A DNA stretch of 64,000 nucleotides from Sphingobacterium lactis. Lineage in GTDB: Bacteria; Bacteroidota; Bacteroidia; Sphingobacteriales; Sphingobacteriaceae. The stretch covers positions 558,001-622,000 of the forward strand of contig NZ_CP049246.1 of assembly GCF_011046555.1 (NCBI RefSeq), given 5' to 3'. The translations under genes and the position numbers were made by a program. Positions 52,306 to 60,691 of the stretch are shown here, in pieces (the stretch's first letter is position 1; every line of letters starts with the position of its first letter). The notes under the pieces were generated by a model. It was not told the origin of the DNA. It did no database searches and saw nothing but the letters and a program-made list of their open reading frames with translations.

Positions 52306-53430
52306 TTACCGGGGCAGTTTTTCTGGCCGTGGCATGCGGTACTTGGTTGCTGTAATGGCTTCCATAAACGCTTTGACCTGTTGGATTTCCTCACGGGTCA
52401 GATCCAGCTTTTTCAGTAAGGGATCCGTACGTGGGAACATTGGGTCGGCCTCCTGTTCCGCATTCCGTGGGTTGTTCATGGTCATCCCCGAATTGTACAT
52501 ATTGATTACGCCGGTCATGTTATCGAAGAGGCCATTGTGCATCCAAGGGTTGGTATTCATGACATCCCGAAGGGACGGAGTTCGGAATTTGCCGACATCC
52601 TGTGGGTTTTTGGTGACGATATAGCGACCAAGATCTTCATATTTCCGTTTATAGTAGGTCAATCCGATGTTATGGAACTCCTCATCCGTGAAATATTGGC
52701 CATTGTGGCAATTCATGCAGCGGGCTTTGGTCCGGAAAAGGTGCAACCCTTTGATCTCTTCATCATTGAGGGCTGTATATTTCCCATCCAAGAACTCATC
52801 AAAGCGGCTTCTTTTACTGGTCAGGGTTCGTTGGAAGGTGGCTAGGGCACTCATAATTTCCGGCATGGAAAACTCATCGTCGCCAAAGGCCTCCTTGAAA
52901 AGGGTACGGTAGCCCTCTATTGCTTTTAATTTCGGCACCAATTTGGTCAGGTCCATCGCCATCTCATTATGCGCTTCGATCGGGCTCAATGCCTGTTCCT
53001 CCAAGGAATGCGCACGTCCATCCCAGAACATCGTCTTGCGGGCATGGACATTCAGCAAAGAAATGGTGTTTCGGTTACCCACAAGGTGGTCATGCCCCAC
53101 GGGAACAGTGGAATGATCGCCCCAGGCAGTCTGGGGATTGTGGCAAGAACTACAGGAAATCTGGTTTGAACCCGAGAGAATGGGGTCAAAGAACAATAAT
53201 TTCCCTAACCTAACTTTAGGTTGTTCCATGAGCGAAAAGTAACTGGTATCCAGTTTGGGCAATGATTTGAATTCCTCCCATTGCACACCGGAGTCAATGG
53301 TCGGCTTGGGCCATTCCGAAACTGGCCGACTGTACATCGCTCGTAGATCCTGAATTTCTTTCTCTCCCAAAAAGGCCGTGCTGATAACAGCAAGCCCCAA
53401 TACCAAGCCAATAACCAATATTCTCTTCAT
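52306..53430 (-). CDS. Di-heme cytochrome c peroxidase (CcpA/MauG-like)
   Basis: 374 residues with an N-terminal signal/anchor and two c-type heme motifs, SCSSCH (about 96-101) and RCMNCH (about 240-245). Conserved segments: VRLGKLLFFDPILSGS, NRNTISLLNVHARKTMFWDGR, QALSPIEAHNEM and FRTPSLRDVMNTNPWMHNG. The family reduces hydrogen peroxide or oxidises organic substrates in the periplasm. It ends a four-gene operon with a TonB receptor, nine bases after the DUF6850-like gene. The ATG at 53430 is preferred to the GTG two codons upstream. Confidence 0.9.
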   Translation of the reverse strand: MKRILVIGLVLGLAVISTAFLGEKEIQDLRAMYSRPVSEWPKPTIDSGVQWEEFKSLPKLDTSYFSLMEQPKVRLGKLLFFDPILSGSNQISCSSCHNPQTAWGDHSTVPVGHDHLVGNRNTISLLNVHARKTMFWDGRAHSLEEQALSPIEAHNEMAMDLTKLVPKLKAIEGYRTLFKEAFGDDEFSMPEIMSALATFQRTLTSKRSRFDEFLDGKYTALNDEEIKGLHLFRTKARCMNCHNGQYFTDEEFHNIGLTYYKRKYEDLGRYIVTKNPQDVGKFRTPSLRDVMNTNPWMHNGLFDNMTGVINMYNSGMTMNNPRNAEQEADPMFPRTDPLLKKLDLTREEIQQVKAFMEAITATKYRMPRPEKLPR

Positions 53431-53439
53431 GTTCACTTC

Positions 53440-54945
53440 TTAAAACAATAACCCAAGGGTTACCGAAAAATTATGCTGTTTTATAGCTGTCGCTGATTGT
53501 GCATGGGCTAAAATGTAGGGTTTCCAAAGATTGGACGCCCTAAAATCATACCTCACCTGTCCTGAAACAGTAAACGGTTCGGCCGTCAGGAAGGTATAAT
53601 TGCGCTGCAGGAAATCTTCAATCCCTGATCCTACTGGCACCCCATTAAATACGGCACCGCTTTGAAGCACCTGTTGCTTTTGCAAATTTAAACTTAATTC
53701 CAATACACCTTGCGGTAAGGGTTTAACATATTGCCCCTGAGCACCTATACGAAGGTAATCTACCGCTTGCTCCCGAAAGGGGCTGATGTATTGTTCCTTG
53801 ATCTGCTGGAACCCAGCATAAGGCTTTATACTCCATTGCTTCTGTCCAATATATGCCGATAAGGTGTAATCGAAATTATAATAGCGATAGGAAGATATTT
53901 CTGCAATCTTTACATAGCCTAAATTTCCGCCATTGTTGTTAAAGAGTGATTCCACCCCCTTTCTGGTCTGCAGGGCAAGCTGACCAAGACCGCCAAAGCG
54001 CCATCCGGAAGATTCGCCAAAATAGCCTATTTTTCCGTTGAGCACCTGATCATCCCAGGTATTCGCTTCGGCCGTAGATAAGGGCAATGTACGCTTGCCG
54101 GCACGCTGCGTTATGCCCGCTTCCAGGAAAAGCCCCTGCTCATCCTTTGGCGCCAGGGTCAATCGACCACCAATGCCCTGCAATGCATATAACATATCCC
54201 CCTGCACTTCCGAGATACCGGACAATAGCGAATTATAGGCGCCTAACCCATTGAAATAGTAGATATTGGGCCGTCCCAAGGAAGCCACAAAATTCAACTC
54301 ATTCCGTTGCCTGTACGATTGCAGATCAACATGTGCCCCCAGCAGGTACTTGCTGGAGATGGCATAGGACGAACCGAGGCCTACGTGTATTGCGGTGGAA
54401 TTGTTCTTTGGCCGGGGATCGACTTTGCGATGGGAAAGGTTGGCCTGAAAGCCCAACTCCGCTGCCCACGTCCATTTGGCGGACTGTTTGGCGAAACCTC
54501 CTGCAAATTGGTACTCTTCCACTTGAAGATCACCTCCTACGGAATCCGCGGTCACATAAGGGAATACCAGATCGAAATCCGATGTTTCATTAAAGACGAC
54601 CTGACGATCCTTTTGGTTTGTATAACGGGCTTTTCCCCAAAGGGTATAGCCCGGAAAGGTTTGCTTTTGATAAGAATCCGTAAAAAAACGAACGCCCTGC
54701 TTCCCGGCACCTTCCTGTAGGGGGTACAGTTCCTGATCCCCATAGTCATAAGAAAGATCCACGGCGGTTTGGGAATGCTTGAACTGATACGGTCGCAACG
54801 CAGGCAACTGATACAGCCCCCGGCGGATTTGCTGTGTTTGATCAATACGCTCCACAATCCCCTGCTGATAAACAGCAAGGGAATCTTGTGCCTGCACCTG
54901 AAGGGTCAAGCAGCCAAATACCGCTATGGTCAGAAGGCTACGCAT
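53440..54945 (-). CDS. Outer-membrane beta-barrel protein, DUF6850-like
   Basis: 501 residues: signal peptide 1-19 (QVQAQ), then a long region with alternating hydrophobic strands and loops and a final strand FSVTLGLLF, typical of outer-membrane barrels. Segments such as QTAVDLSYDYGDQELYPLQE and AKYTNQKD-type strands fit the DUF6850 group as I recall it. Third gene of the TonB receptor operon, three bases after the DUF4876 gene. Function unknown. Confidence 0.72.
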   Translation of the reverse strand: MRSLLTIAVFGCLTLQVQAQDSLAVYQQGIVERIDQTQQIRRGLYQLPALRPYQFKHSQTAVDLSYDYGDQELYPLQEGAGKQGVRFFTDSYQKQTFPGYTLWGKARYTNQKDRQVVFNETSDFDLVFPYVTADSVGGDLQVEEYQFAGGFAKQSAKWTWAAELGFQANLSHRKVDPRPKNNSTAIHVGLGSSYAISSKYLLGAHVDLQSYRQRNELNFVASLGRPNIYYFNGLGAYNSLLSGISEVQGDMLYALQGIGGRLTLAPKDEQGLFLEAGITQRAGKRTLPLSTAEANTWDDQVLNGKIGYFGESSGWRFGGLGQLALQTRKGVESLFNNNGGNLGYVKIAEISSYRYYNFDYTLSAYIGQKQWSIKPYAGFQQIKEQYISPFREQAVDYLRIGAQGQYVKPLPQGVLELSLNLQKQQVLQSGAVFNGVPVGSGIEDFLQRNYTFLTAEPFTVSGQVRYDFRASNLWKPYILAHAQSATAIKQHNFSVTLGLLF

Positions 54946-54948
54946 ATA

Positions 54949-56151
54949 TTACTTCATCAAAGAAGGTTTCACGGCAGGGTCGAAATCAACCGTCGAGTTG
55001 TTCGTGTCCTTCAGCAAAGGTTTCCCGTTCTCCAGACTACCGAATTCCTTACGTCTGACAGCTTTGCCATAACGGTCCTTATCGACTTTCATCAAACCCG
55101 CATAGGTCCAGCCCATATCCAATTCAGGAGCTGTCACGATCCATTCAAAACCCGTTTTTACGGATAAATTCACCGCATCAATAACGTAGTTGTTCGGAAT
55201 CTTGAATTTATGTTGTGTCATCACTGCTCCATTTGCAGCGATATAGGTATAGGAATATTTGTTTTCCTCCAGATACTTTTCCGTGGTCATGCCCTCAGGG
55301 AATCTTCCCATCACATACGAAGTGTACCCTTGGTTATGCATGAAGAGTGAGCCCGCAATATTGATGGCATTGGGTACTGCCGGATTATCGATATTCGCTG
55401 TGTTGGACATTTCAATTTCCAAATCTGCCGTACTGAGGTCTAAGGAATTCGGCCAATCTTTGGTATGGTCAATCGCATTAGTGGCAATGACATAATTCCC
55501 ACCTGGAGCTACCGGATGTTGTTTGCCCGTACCAGGAACCATTAAAATCTGGTCTGTCGTAAAAGCTTCGTTCATCACATCGGGCGTATAGGCGCGTTTG
55601 GTAATGGTTAAGAAAGTGGACTGGGCAACAAATAGACCATCTGCATACAGCGTGTCATTGGAATTATTATACAGCAATATGTATTTATCGCCATTGTTTT
55701 GGGTAGTACCATTGACGGTTCCTGTGAAGAACAGTTCCTTGATCACGAAATTTGCGGCAGGATCCGACAGGAACATCTCCAATGTGATTGTCGTACTTTC
55801 GGAATTCACGACGATGTTCGACTGGCGTGCCTTTACCTTCATGTTTTTTTCCTCACCATCTATGGTCAATTTAATATCGCCCTCTAAAGTCGCTGTATAC
55901 GTTCCGTAGGTCACATTAGCCTTTGCCGTATCGGCCCCGGTCACCAAAGTCGCCGCAGTGGTTACCTGCGTATTGACCTCTTGAAGCTGGATATTCACAT
56001 TGCTCAAACTAAATTCACCTTGGATCTTGGAATGATCGATTACCATGTACATATCCGAACGGGATTCCAAGAATTCATCCTTCATACAGGAAGTCAGGGA
56101 AATAAACAGTAGGCCGACGAACAGCCATTTCATCATTGCTATATTTTTCAT
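54949..56151 (-). CDS. DUF4876 family lipoprotein
   Basis: 400-residue predicted lipoprotein with lipobox LTSC (Cys22) followed by MKDEF. An N-terminal beta domain (about 35-125) is followed by the DUF4876 core, FVIKELFFTGTVNG, GDKYILLYNNSNDTLYADGL and VAPGGNYVIATNAIDH. Probably outer-membrane-anchored, likely facing the receptor encoded just upstream (11-base gap). It has no known ligand. Confidence 0.8.
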   Translation of the reverse strand: MKNIAMMKWLFVGLLFISLTSCMKDEFLESRSDMYMVIDHSKIQGEFSLSNVNIQLQEVNTQVTTAATLVTGADTAKANVTYGTYTATLEGDIKLTIDGEEKNMKVKARQSNIVVNSESTTITLEMFLSDPAANFVIKELFFTGTVNGTTQNNGDKYILLYNNSNDTLYADGLFVAQSTFLTITKRAYTPDVMNEAFTTDQILMVPGTGKQHPVAPGGNYVIATNAIDHTKDWPNSLDLSTADLEIEMSNTANIDNPAVPNAINIAGSLFMHNQGYTSYVMGRFPEGMTTEKYLEENKYSYTYIAANGAVMTQHKFKIPNNYVIDAVNLSVKTGFEWIVTAPELDMGWTYAGLMKVDKDRYGKAVRRKEFGSLENGKPLLKDTNNSTVDFDPAVKPSLMK

Positions 56152-56162
56152 GTTATGTTGTT

Positions 56163-58937
56163 TTAAATTTTGATATTAACTTCCATTCCAAAATAAGGGG
56201 TATGCTGTGCGCTGTTTTCACGTAGGAACAAATTCCCGTATTGATAGTAGTTCGGTGCATACACGAATAGTTTATTGACGAACATGGACACGCGAATGCG
56301 CTCTTTGATGACCTTTGTGGCCTTCAGATTTACGCGTAGGTCAATGGGTTCGCGGAAATTGTTATAGATATATGGGTCAATCTTGCGGTCGAAGTTTCGC
56401 AGGATTGGATCTTGCTGGTCCGCTGCCGTATAGACATGGTATATCCCTTCAATATCGTAATACCCGATAGGAAGATTATCCCGATAGAGGGTCTTATCGG
56501 CGTCAAACCACATGCTCTGGAGGGTTAGGGAAAGGTTCAGCCCCAATTTTGGCAGAAAGGAATCCGCTGTCAGATTGGTATTGAAGCTTTCGTAACGTCC
56601 TCCTGTATTGCCGTTGGCATACAGCGCATAATATTGCCTTACCTTATTATCCTCTGTTATGACATTTGCGCTCATCACTTCAGCCACAGGCATCTCATTC
56701 CTATGTTTGGTCAGAAACCAAGCGCCATTCACGGTAAACCTGGTGTTGATGCCCGAGATACGCTTGGATGAAAACTGGTATTCTATCCCTTGTTTTTCGG
56801 TACGGCTGCCATTGGTCATGCGGGTCGTGGTTAAGTACTCCGCTTGATCCCGATACGCAAAGTCCGTAATACTTGGCTTTGCGGTTAGGGTTGCGGGATC
56901 CACGGATTCCACAATATACTTCCGGTAGCTTTCCGCATTTGGCATATTCTCACTCCGGAAACCGGAATTCATGAATTCGTTGAAATAATTGATGGAAAGA
57001 AAATTTCCTTCCAGATCCAATTGGGCGCCCAACTCCCATTTCCTGTTCCGTGCAGGATTGAGGTTAAAGTTCGTTGGATCCGTAATAACCGTGTTGGCCC
57101 AGGCCAAACGATAATCCGGATTGTTGTGGAAATAGATCAATTCGGAAATATCCCTGTAGTTGAGGTTGGGGTACAGGTAGTTTTGTGTCGGAGCGAGCGT
57201 CTGCACACCATAACCCCCGAACACGTTGGATTTCAATTTCTTCCCGAATACGTTCATCTGCGGCAAATGCAAGCGGCCATTGTATCTTGGCTCAACATAA
57301 ATCTTTCCTGCTATTGCGTATTTCGGATCCAGGTTCGTCAAGGTGAAGGCACGCAGTCCGACGCTATTCTCGAACCTGAAATTGTTCATGGGAATAAAGA
57401 AACGATCTTCCAAAAATGCCGACAGGTTGCTCATGGCTGGTATCGTATGGAATGCACGTGGACGTGTTGAGACAATACTGCTGATCGGATATTTGGGATC
57501 ATAACGCTGTCCGTCGCCAATATTCTTGGTGTATAGGTAATCAATTCCTGATTTCACCTGATGCTTTACCAGAAAATCCAACAGCCAATTTCCCATTACT
57601 TTTACATTAAAGTCAATCGGGCGGCTATCCACTTGGAGATTGCCGACATAATTGTTCTGGATAAACGCAACTTCATGGCTACCTGCTACCATGGAATTCT
57701 GTTCTACTGACCCAGTTCCGTAACTCACAAAGCGGTCCATGTTGATCTGATTGGATCCTGCATTCAGGTTAATGGCTAGCGAGGCACTCCGAAAGATCGC
57801 CTGTGGCTTTTTGGCATGGATCTTCAACGTATTACCGAAACTGATATTTCGGACAGCATTCTTATAGCGATCTGTTTTGGAGAGATCATTATCAGGATCA
57901 AAACGTTCGTTATCAATGGTAGAGCGTACATTCAGTTGGTGGCCCCACGTCAATCGGTATGGGGCAAGATCCCAAACCTTCTCCCCGCGGAAGGAGCCGT
58001 TCAAGCGTCTAAACGAATTATAGATATTGGTTACATCGGCTTTCGAATCCAAATAGTCCGCATCAAAGTTTACCTTGTAGCCACGTAGATCTATACCCTT
58101 TCCCAAACTGACGATTTTTGAGAACCCATCGGCTTTTATGCGCAGCGACCAAGGTTCATACCCTTTTGTACGTTCGACAAGCACAACACCACTGGTGAGA
58201 TTTCCGTATTCCACGGAAGGAATACCACGGATAATCTCGACGGAAGAAATATTATCGGTGTTGATGGTGCGCATATCCACACCAATGGCGGATGGGATAC
58301 GGCCACTGTTTTCTGTCCCCGCGCCCAAGCCCAACCCTGCTGTAGGGTCAATCATGGATTGCGAATTCAACAGCATGCCATCGATGGAAAATTGCGTGCC
58401 CAGCGACCCTGTCGTATAACTGGAAGCATGGCCTTGCGGCGTCCGCAGGTTAATGCCATTGACGGTGGACAATTGTGGATCGATCGAGCGACCTCCCGGC
58501 AGTAGCTCCAAGATATCGGTAAAACTCGATGGCTGCAGGTGCTGCATGGCATCCTTGGTGATGATGGTACTGGTGCTGATATTCCGGGACTCCCGACCAG
58601 TCACATACACTTCATCAATATTGATTCCCTGCTGCGAAAATATAACCTGGATCTCTTGATCCTGATCCAGGGAAACTTTACGAATAATGGATTTGAAACC
58701 GACATGCGAGAACCGCAATTGGTAGACCCCAGCTTGAAGGTCATTGATGGAAAACTGCCCCTGTTCATCTGTTAAGACATGTACACTAGCATTTCCGAGG
58801 ATATCAATGTTCACATTGGACAACCCCACTCCCTTACTATCCTTCACGGTCCCGCGAATGTCAAATTGTTGGGCGAGGGCGAAGTATGGAATAAAGAAAA
58901 AGACGAATACTATGTAGATGTTCCTTAACAATGGCAA
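56163..58937 (-). CDS. TonB-dependent receptor
   Basis: 924-residue outer-membrane transporter. Signal peptide 1-23 (FALAQ), a carboxypeptidase-regulatory-like domain (about 26-110), a plug (INIDEVYVTGR; FTDILELLPGGRS; SSVEIIRGIPSVEYGNLTSG, about 224-243) and a 22-strand-type barrel ending FGMEVNIKI. The start is a TTG: an in-frame TAA precedes it and no ATG occurs before the signal peptide; the TTG at 58931 is an alternative. It leads the operon with DUF4876, DUF6850-like and peroxidase genes. The substrate is unknown. Confidence 0.9.
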   Translation of the reverse strand: MPLLRNIYIVFVFFFIPYFALAQQFDIRGTVKDSKGVGLSNVNIDILGNASVHVLTDEQGQFSINDLQAGVYQLRFSHVGFKSIIRKVSLDQDQEIQVIFSQQGINIDEVYVTGRESRNISTSTIITKDAMQHLQPSSFTDILELLPGGRSIDPQLSTVNGINLRTPQGHASSYTTGSLGTQFSIDGMLLNSQSMIDPTAGLGLGAGTENSGRIPSAIGVDMRTINTDNISSVEIIRGIPSVEYGNLTSGVVLVERTKGYEPWSLRIKADGFSKIVSLGKGIDLRGYKVNFDADYLDSKADVTNIYNSFRRLNGSFRGEKVWDLAPYRLTWGHQLNVRSTIDNERFDPDNDLSKTDRYKNAVRNISFGNTLKIHAKKPQAIFRSASLAINLNAGSNQINMDRFVSYGTGSVEQNSMVAGSHEVAFIQNNYVGNLQVDSRPIDFNVKVMGNWLLDFLVKHQVKSGIDYLYTKNIGDGQRYDPKYPISSIVSTRPRAFHTIPAMSNLSAFLEDRFFIPMNNFRFENSVGLRAFTLTNLDPKYAIAGKIYVEPRYNGRLHLPQMNVFGKKLKSNVFGGYGVQTLAPTQNYLYPNLNYRDISELIYFHNNPDYRLAWANTVITDPTNFNLNPARNRKWELGAQLDLEGNFLSINYFNEFMNSGFRSENMPNAESYRKYIVESVDPATLTAKPSITDFAYRDQAEYLTTTRMTNGSRTEKQGIEYQFSSKRISGINTRFTVNGAWFLTKHRNEMPVAEVMSANVITEDNKVRQYYALYANGNTGGRYESFNTNLTADSFLPKLGLNLSLTLQSMWFDADKTLYRDNLPIGYYDIEGIYHVYTAADQQDPILRNFDRKIDPYIYNNFREPIDLRVNLKATKVIKERIRVSMFVNKLFVYAPNYYQYGNLFLRENSAQHTPYFGMEVNIKI

Positions 58938-58955
58938 TTAAGACTAATTCCAAAC

Positions 58956-58975
58956 AACGCAAAATAACGCAAAAT
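58956..58975 (-). repeat. Tandem 10-bp repeat at the receptor promoter
   Basis: AACGCAAAAT occurs twice in a row on the plus strand (ATTTTGCGTT on the minus strand), upstream of the TonB receptor start and partly overlapping a candidate -7 box. It may be a regulator site. Confidence 0.55.
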
Positions 58976-58977
58976 TA
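58970..58977 (-). promoter_or_regulatory. Candidate -7 box for the TonB receptor operon
   Basis: Minus-strand TAATTTTG followed by C (TAnnTTTGC), 32 bases before the TTG start. Confidence 0.42.
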
Positions 58978-59111
58978 TTCAAGAATAGAATTAATCTTTA
59001 GCTTATTGTTAATATTTATCGTTTACTTCCGTACACGAAAAGGTTTTGAGCGGGATTCTGGGTTGCCTTTCATCGACCACATTTCCTTGCGCTTACGAAA
59101 ATCCGAACGCA

Positions 59112-59345
59112 TTACGCTTCGGTATCCGCAGCTGGGTCGCTCGGATTTTCCTTTTCCAGTTTCTGCAGGAGTTTTTCCACTTCTGCCTCAGAATCCGTCA
59201 ACTTAGCTTTACAGATTTCAAGAAGGGAAGACGCCCGCGTAATTTTCACCGTCAATTCATCAACCGGAATATCACCGGTTTCAATAGCGGACACGATCTC
59301 CTGAAGTTCTTCAAAAGCATCTTTATAGGTGTATTTATTTTCCAT
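59112..59345 (-). CDS. xseB: Exodeoxyribonuclease VII small subunit
   Basis: 77-residue helical subunit. YKDAFEELQEIVSAIETGDI and PVDELTVKITRASSLLEICK are the diagnostic XseB helices; the tail is acidic. It overlaps the xseA gene by 11 bases, so synthesis is coupled. ATG 59345 is chosen over a TTG six codons upstream. Confidence 0.93.
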   Translation of the reverse strand: MENKYTYKDAFEELQEIVSAIETGDIPVDELTVKITRASSLLEICKAKLTDSEAEVEKLLQKLEKENPSDPAADTEA

Positions 59346-60606
59346 GATTTGATTCTTTAGCAATGACCTGTGTTTTTATATGTCCATCCTCCACTTGAAT
59401 GTCCAAGGTGTCGCCGAGATTGACCTGACTGATCTGCCGTACTGATACGCCATCATGCCGGACGATACTGAATCCTCTTTTCAGGAGGTGAATGGGGTTC
59501 ACGATGCCGAGCATGCGCTCCAGATGTTGCAGTTGGAACTTTGTTTCACGAAATTGCTGTCGGCTATGGCGGATCAGCTGATATTCTTCAGCGGCAAGTC
59601 GGGATTTCTCTTTCATCAGCACTGTTTTGCTATTCCAGGAAATGGCAGAAACGCTGTGCTGCAGCTTCATGTGTTCTTCATCGAATGTTCGACGTACGGA
59701 ACGGACGATACGATCTTGTGCCTGATCCAGGGGGATGGCAAAATTATGAAATTTCTGCAGTAAGAAATCGGCCAGTTCACTTGGCGTTATTGCATTCTTA
59801 TAGGCCACCATCTCACTGACGGTTTCATTGGTGGAATGCCCAATCCCCGTCAATACGGGAATTGGGAAAATGGCAATCGCCTTCGCCAATAGATAGTTGT
59901 TGTAGGAGGTCAAACCGACTTCTCCACCTCCACCACGAATAATGGCCACAGCATCATAATCTTCCATTTTCTCCGCAATTGCTTCAAGCTGCTTGATGAT
60001 GGATAACACCGATTTATCACCCTGCAGAAGTGCGGGGAACAGCGTGGTCTCCAATGTATAGCCCCAGGGGTTGCCATGGATAATCTTGTAGAAATCAGAG
60101 AGGCCTTTACTCGTTTCGACGGAAATAATGGCCAGCCGTTTGGGTACCGTGGGAAATGGAAGTCGCTTATTCGCATCAAAGAGACCCTCACGTTGCAATT
60201 TCAGGATGCTCTCTCGCTTTTCCTTTTCCAGTTCTCCGAGCACAAACGTCGGATCGATATCTACAATCTTTAAACTGAAACCGTACAGGGGATCATAGGA
60301 TATACCTGCCTGGAAGAGGATGGTGATGCCTTCCCGCAGGGGTTCACCCAGGACTTCCAGAAACTGCTTGTTTATGCGCTGATAATCCATCTTCCACAGA
60401 ATAGACCGCATTTCGGCAACAATCTTCCCTTCGGTTTTCTCCACCAACTCGGGATAGCAATGCCCGGAATGCGTATAGTGGTTCAATTTATTCATCTCGG
60501 CCTTAATCCAATACAGGCGCTTATAGCGCTCAGCAATTGTTTTCTGAATGCTACGGGAAACCTCTAAAAGAGTGAATACGGTCTTGTCCTGTACCTGCTC
60601 GGGCAT
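59335..60606 (-). CDS. xseA: Exodeoxyribonuclease VII large subunit
   Basis: 423-residue catalytic subunit degrading single-stranded DNA. An N-terminal OB fold (YKRLYWIKAEMNKLNHYTHS, about 26-45) precedes the nuclease core with LAIISVETSKGLSDFYKIIH, AVAIIRGGGGEVGLTSYNN (about 217-235) and TGIGHSTNETVSEMVAYKNA. The C-terminal GFSIVRHDG is normal. A TTG two codons upstream is possible; ATG 60606 is chosen. The gene is divergent from the serine hydrolase. Confidence 0.94.
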   Translation of the reverse strand: MPEQVQDKTVFTLLEVSRSIQKTIAERYKRLYWIKAEMNKLNHYTHSGHCYPELVEKTEGKIVAEMRSILWKMDYQRINKQFLEVLGEPLREGITILFQAGISYDPLYGFSLKIVDIDPTFVLGELEKEKRESILKLQREGLFDANKRLPFPTVPKRLAIISVETSKGLSDFYKIIHGNPWGYTLETTLFPALLQGDKSVLSIIKQLEAIAEKMEDYDAVAIIRGGGGEVGLTSYNNYLLAKAIAIFPIPVLTGIGHSTNETVSEMVAYKNAITPSELADFLLQKFHNFAIPLDQAQDRIVRSVRRTFDEEHMKLQHSVSAISWNSKTVLMKEKSRLAAEEYQLIRHSRQQFRETKFQLQHLERMLGIVNPIHLLKRGFSIVRHDGVSVRQISQVNLGDTLDIQVEDGHIKTQVIAKESNHGK

Positions 60607-60691
60607 AGCCAAATATACAGAATTATTACACGTTCATCATGCGTGTTTGTGCGTTTTATTAGTACATTTACACAAAGAAACCCTAAATACC

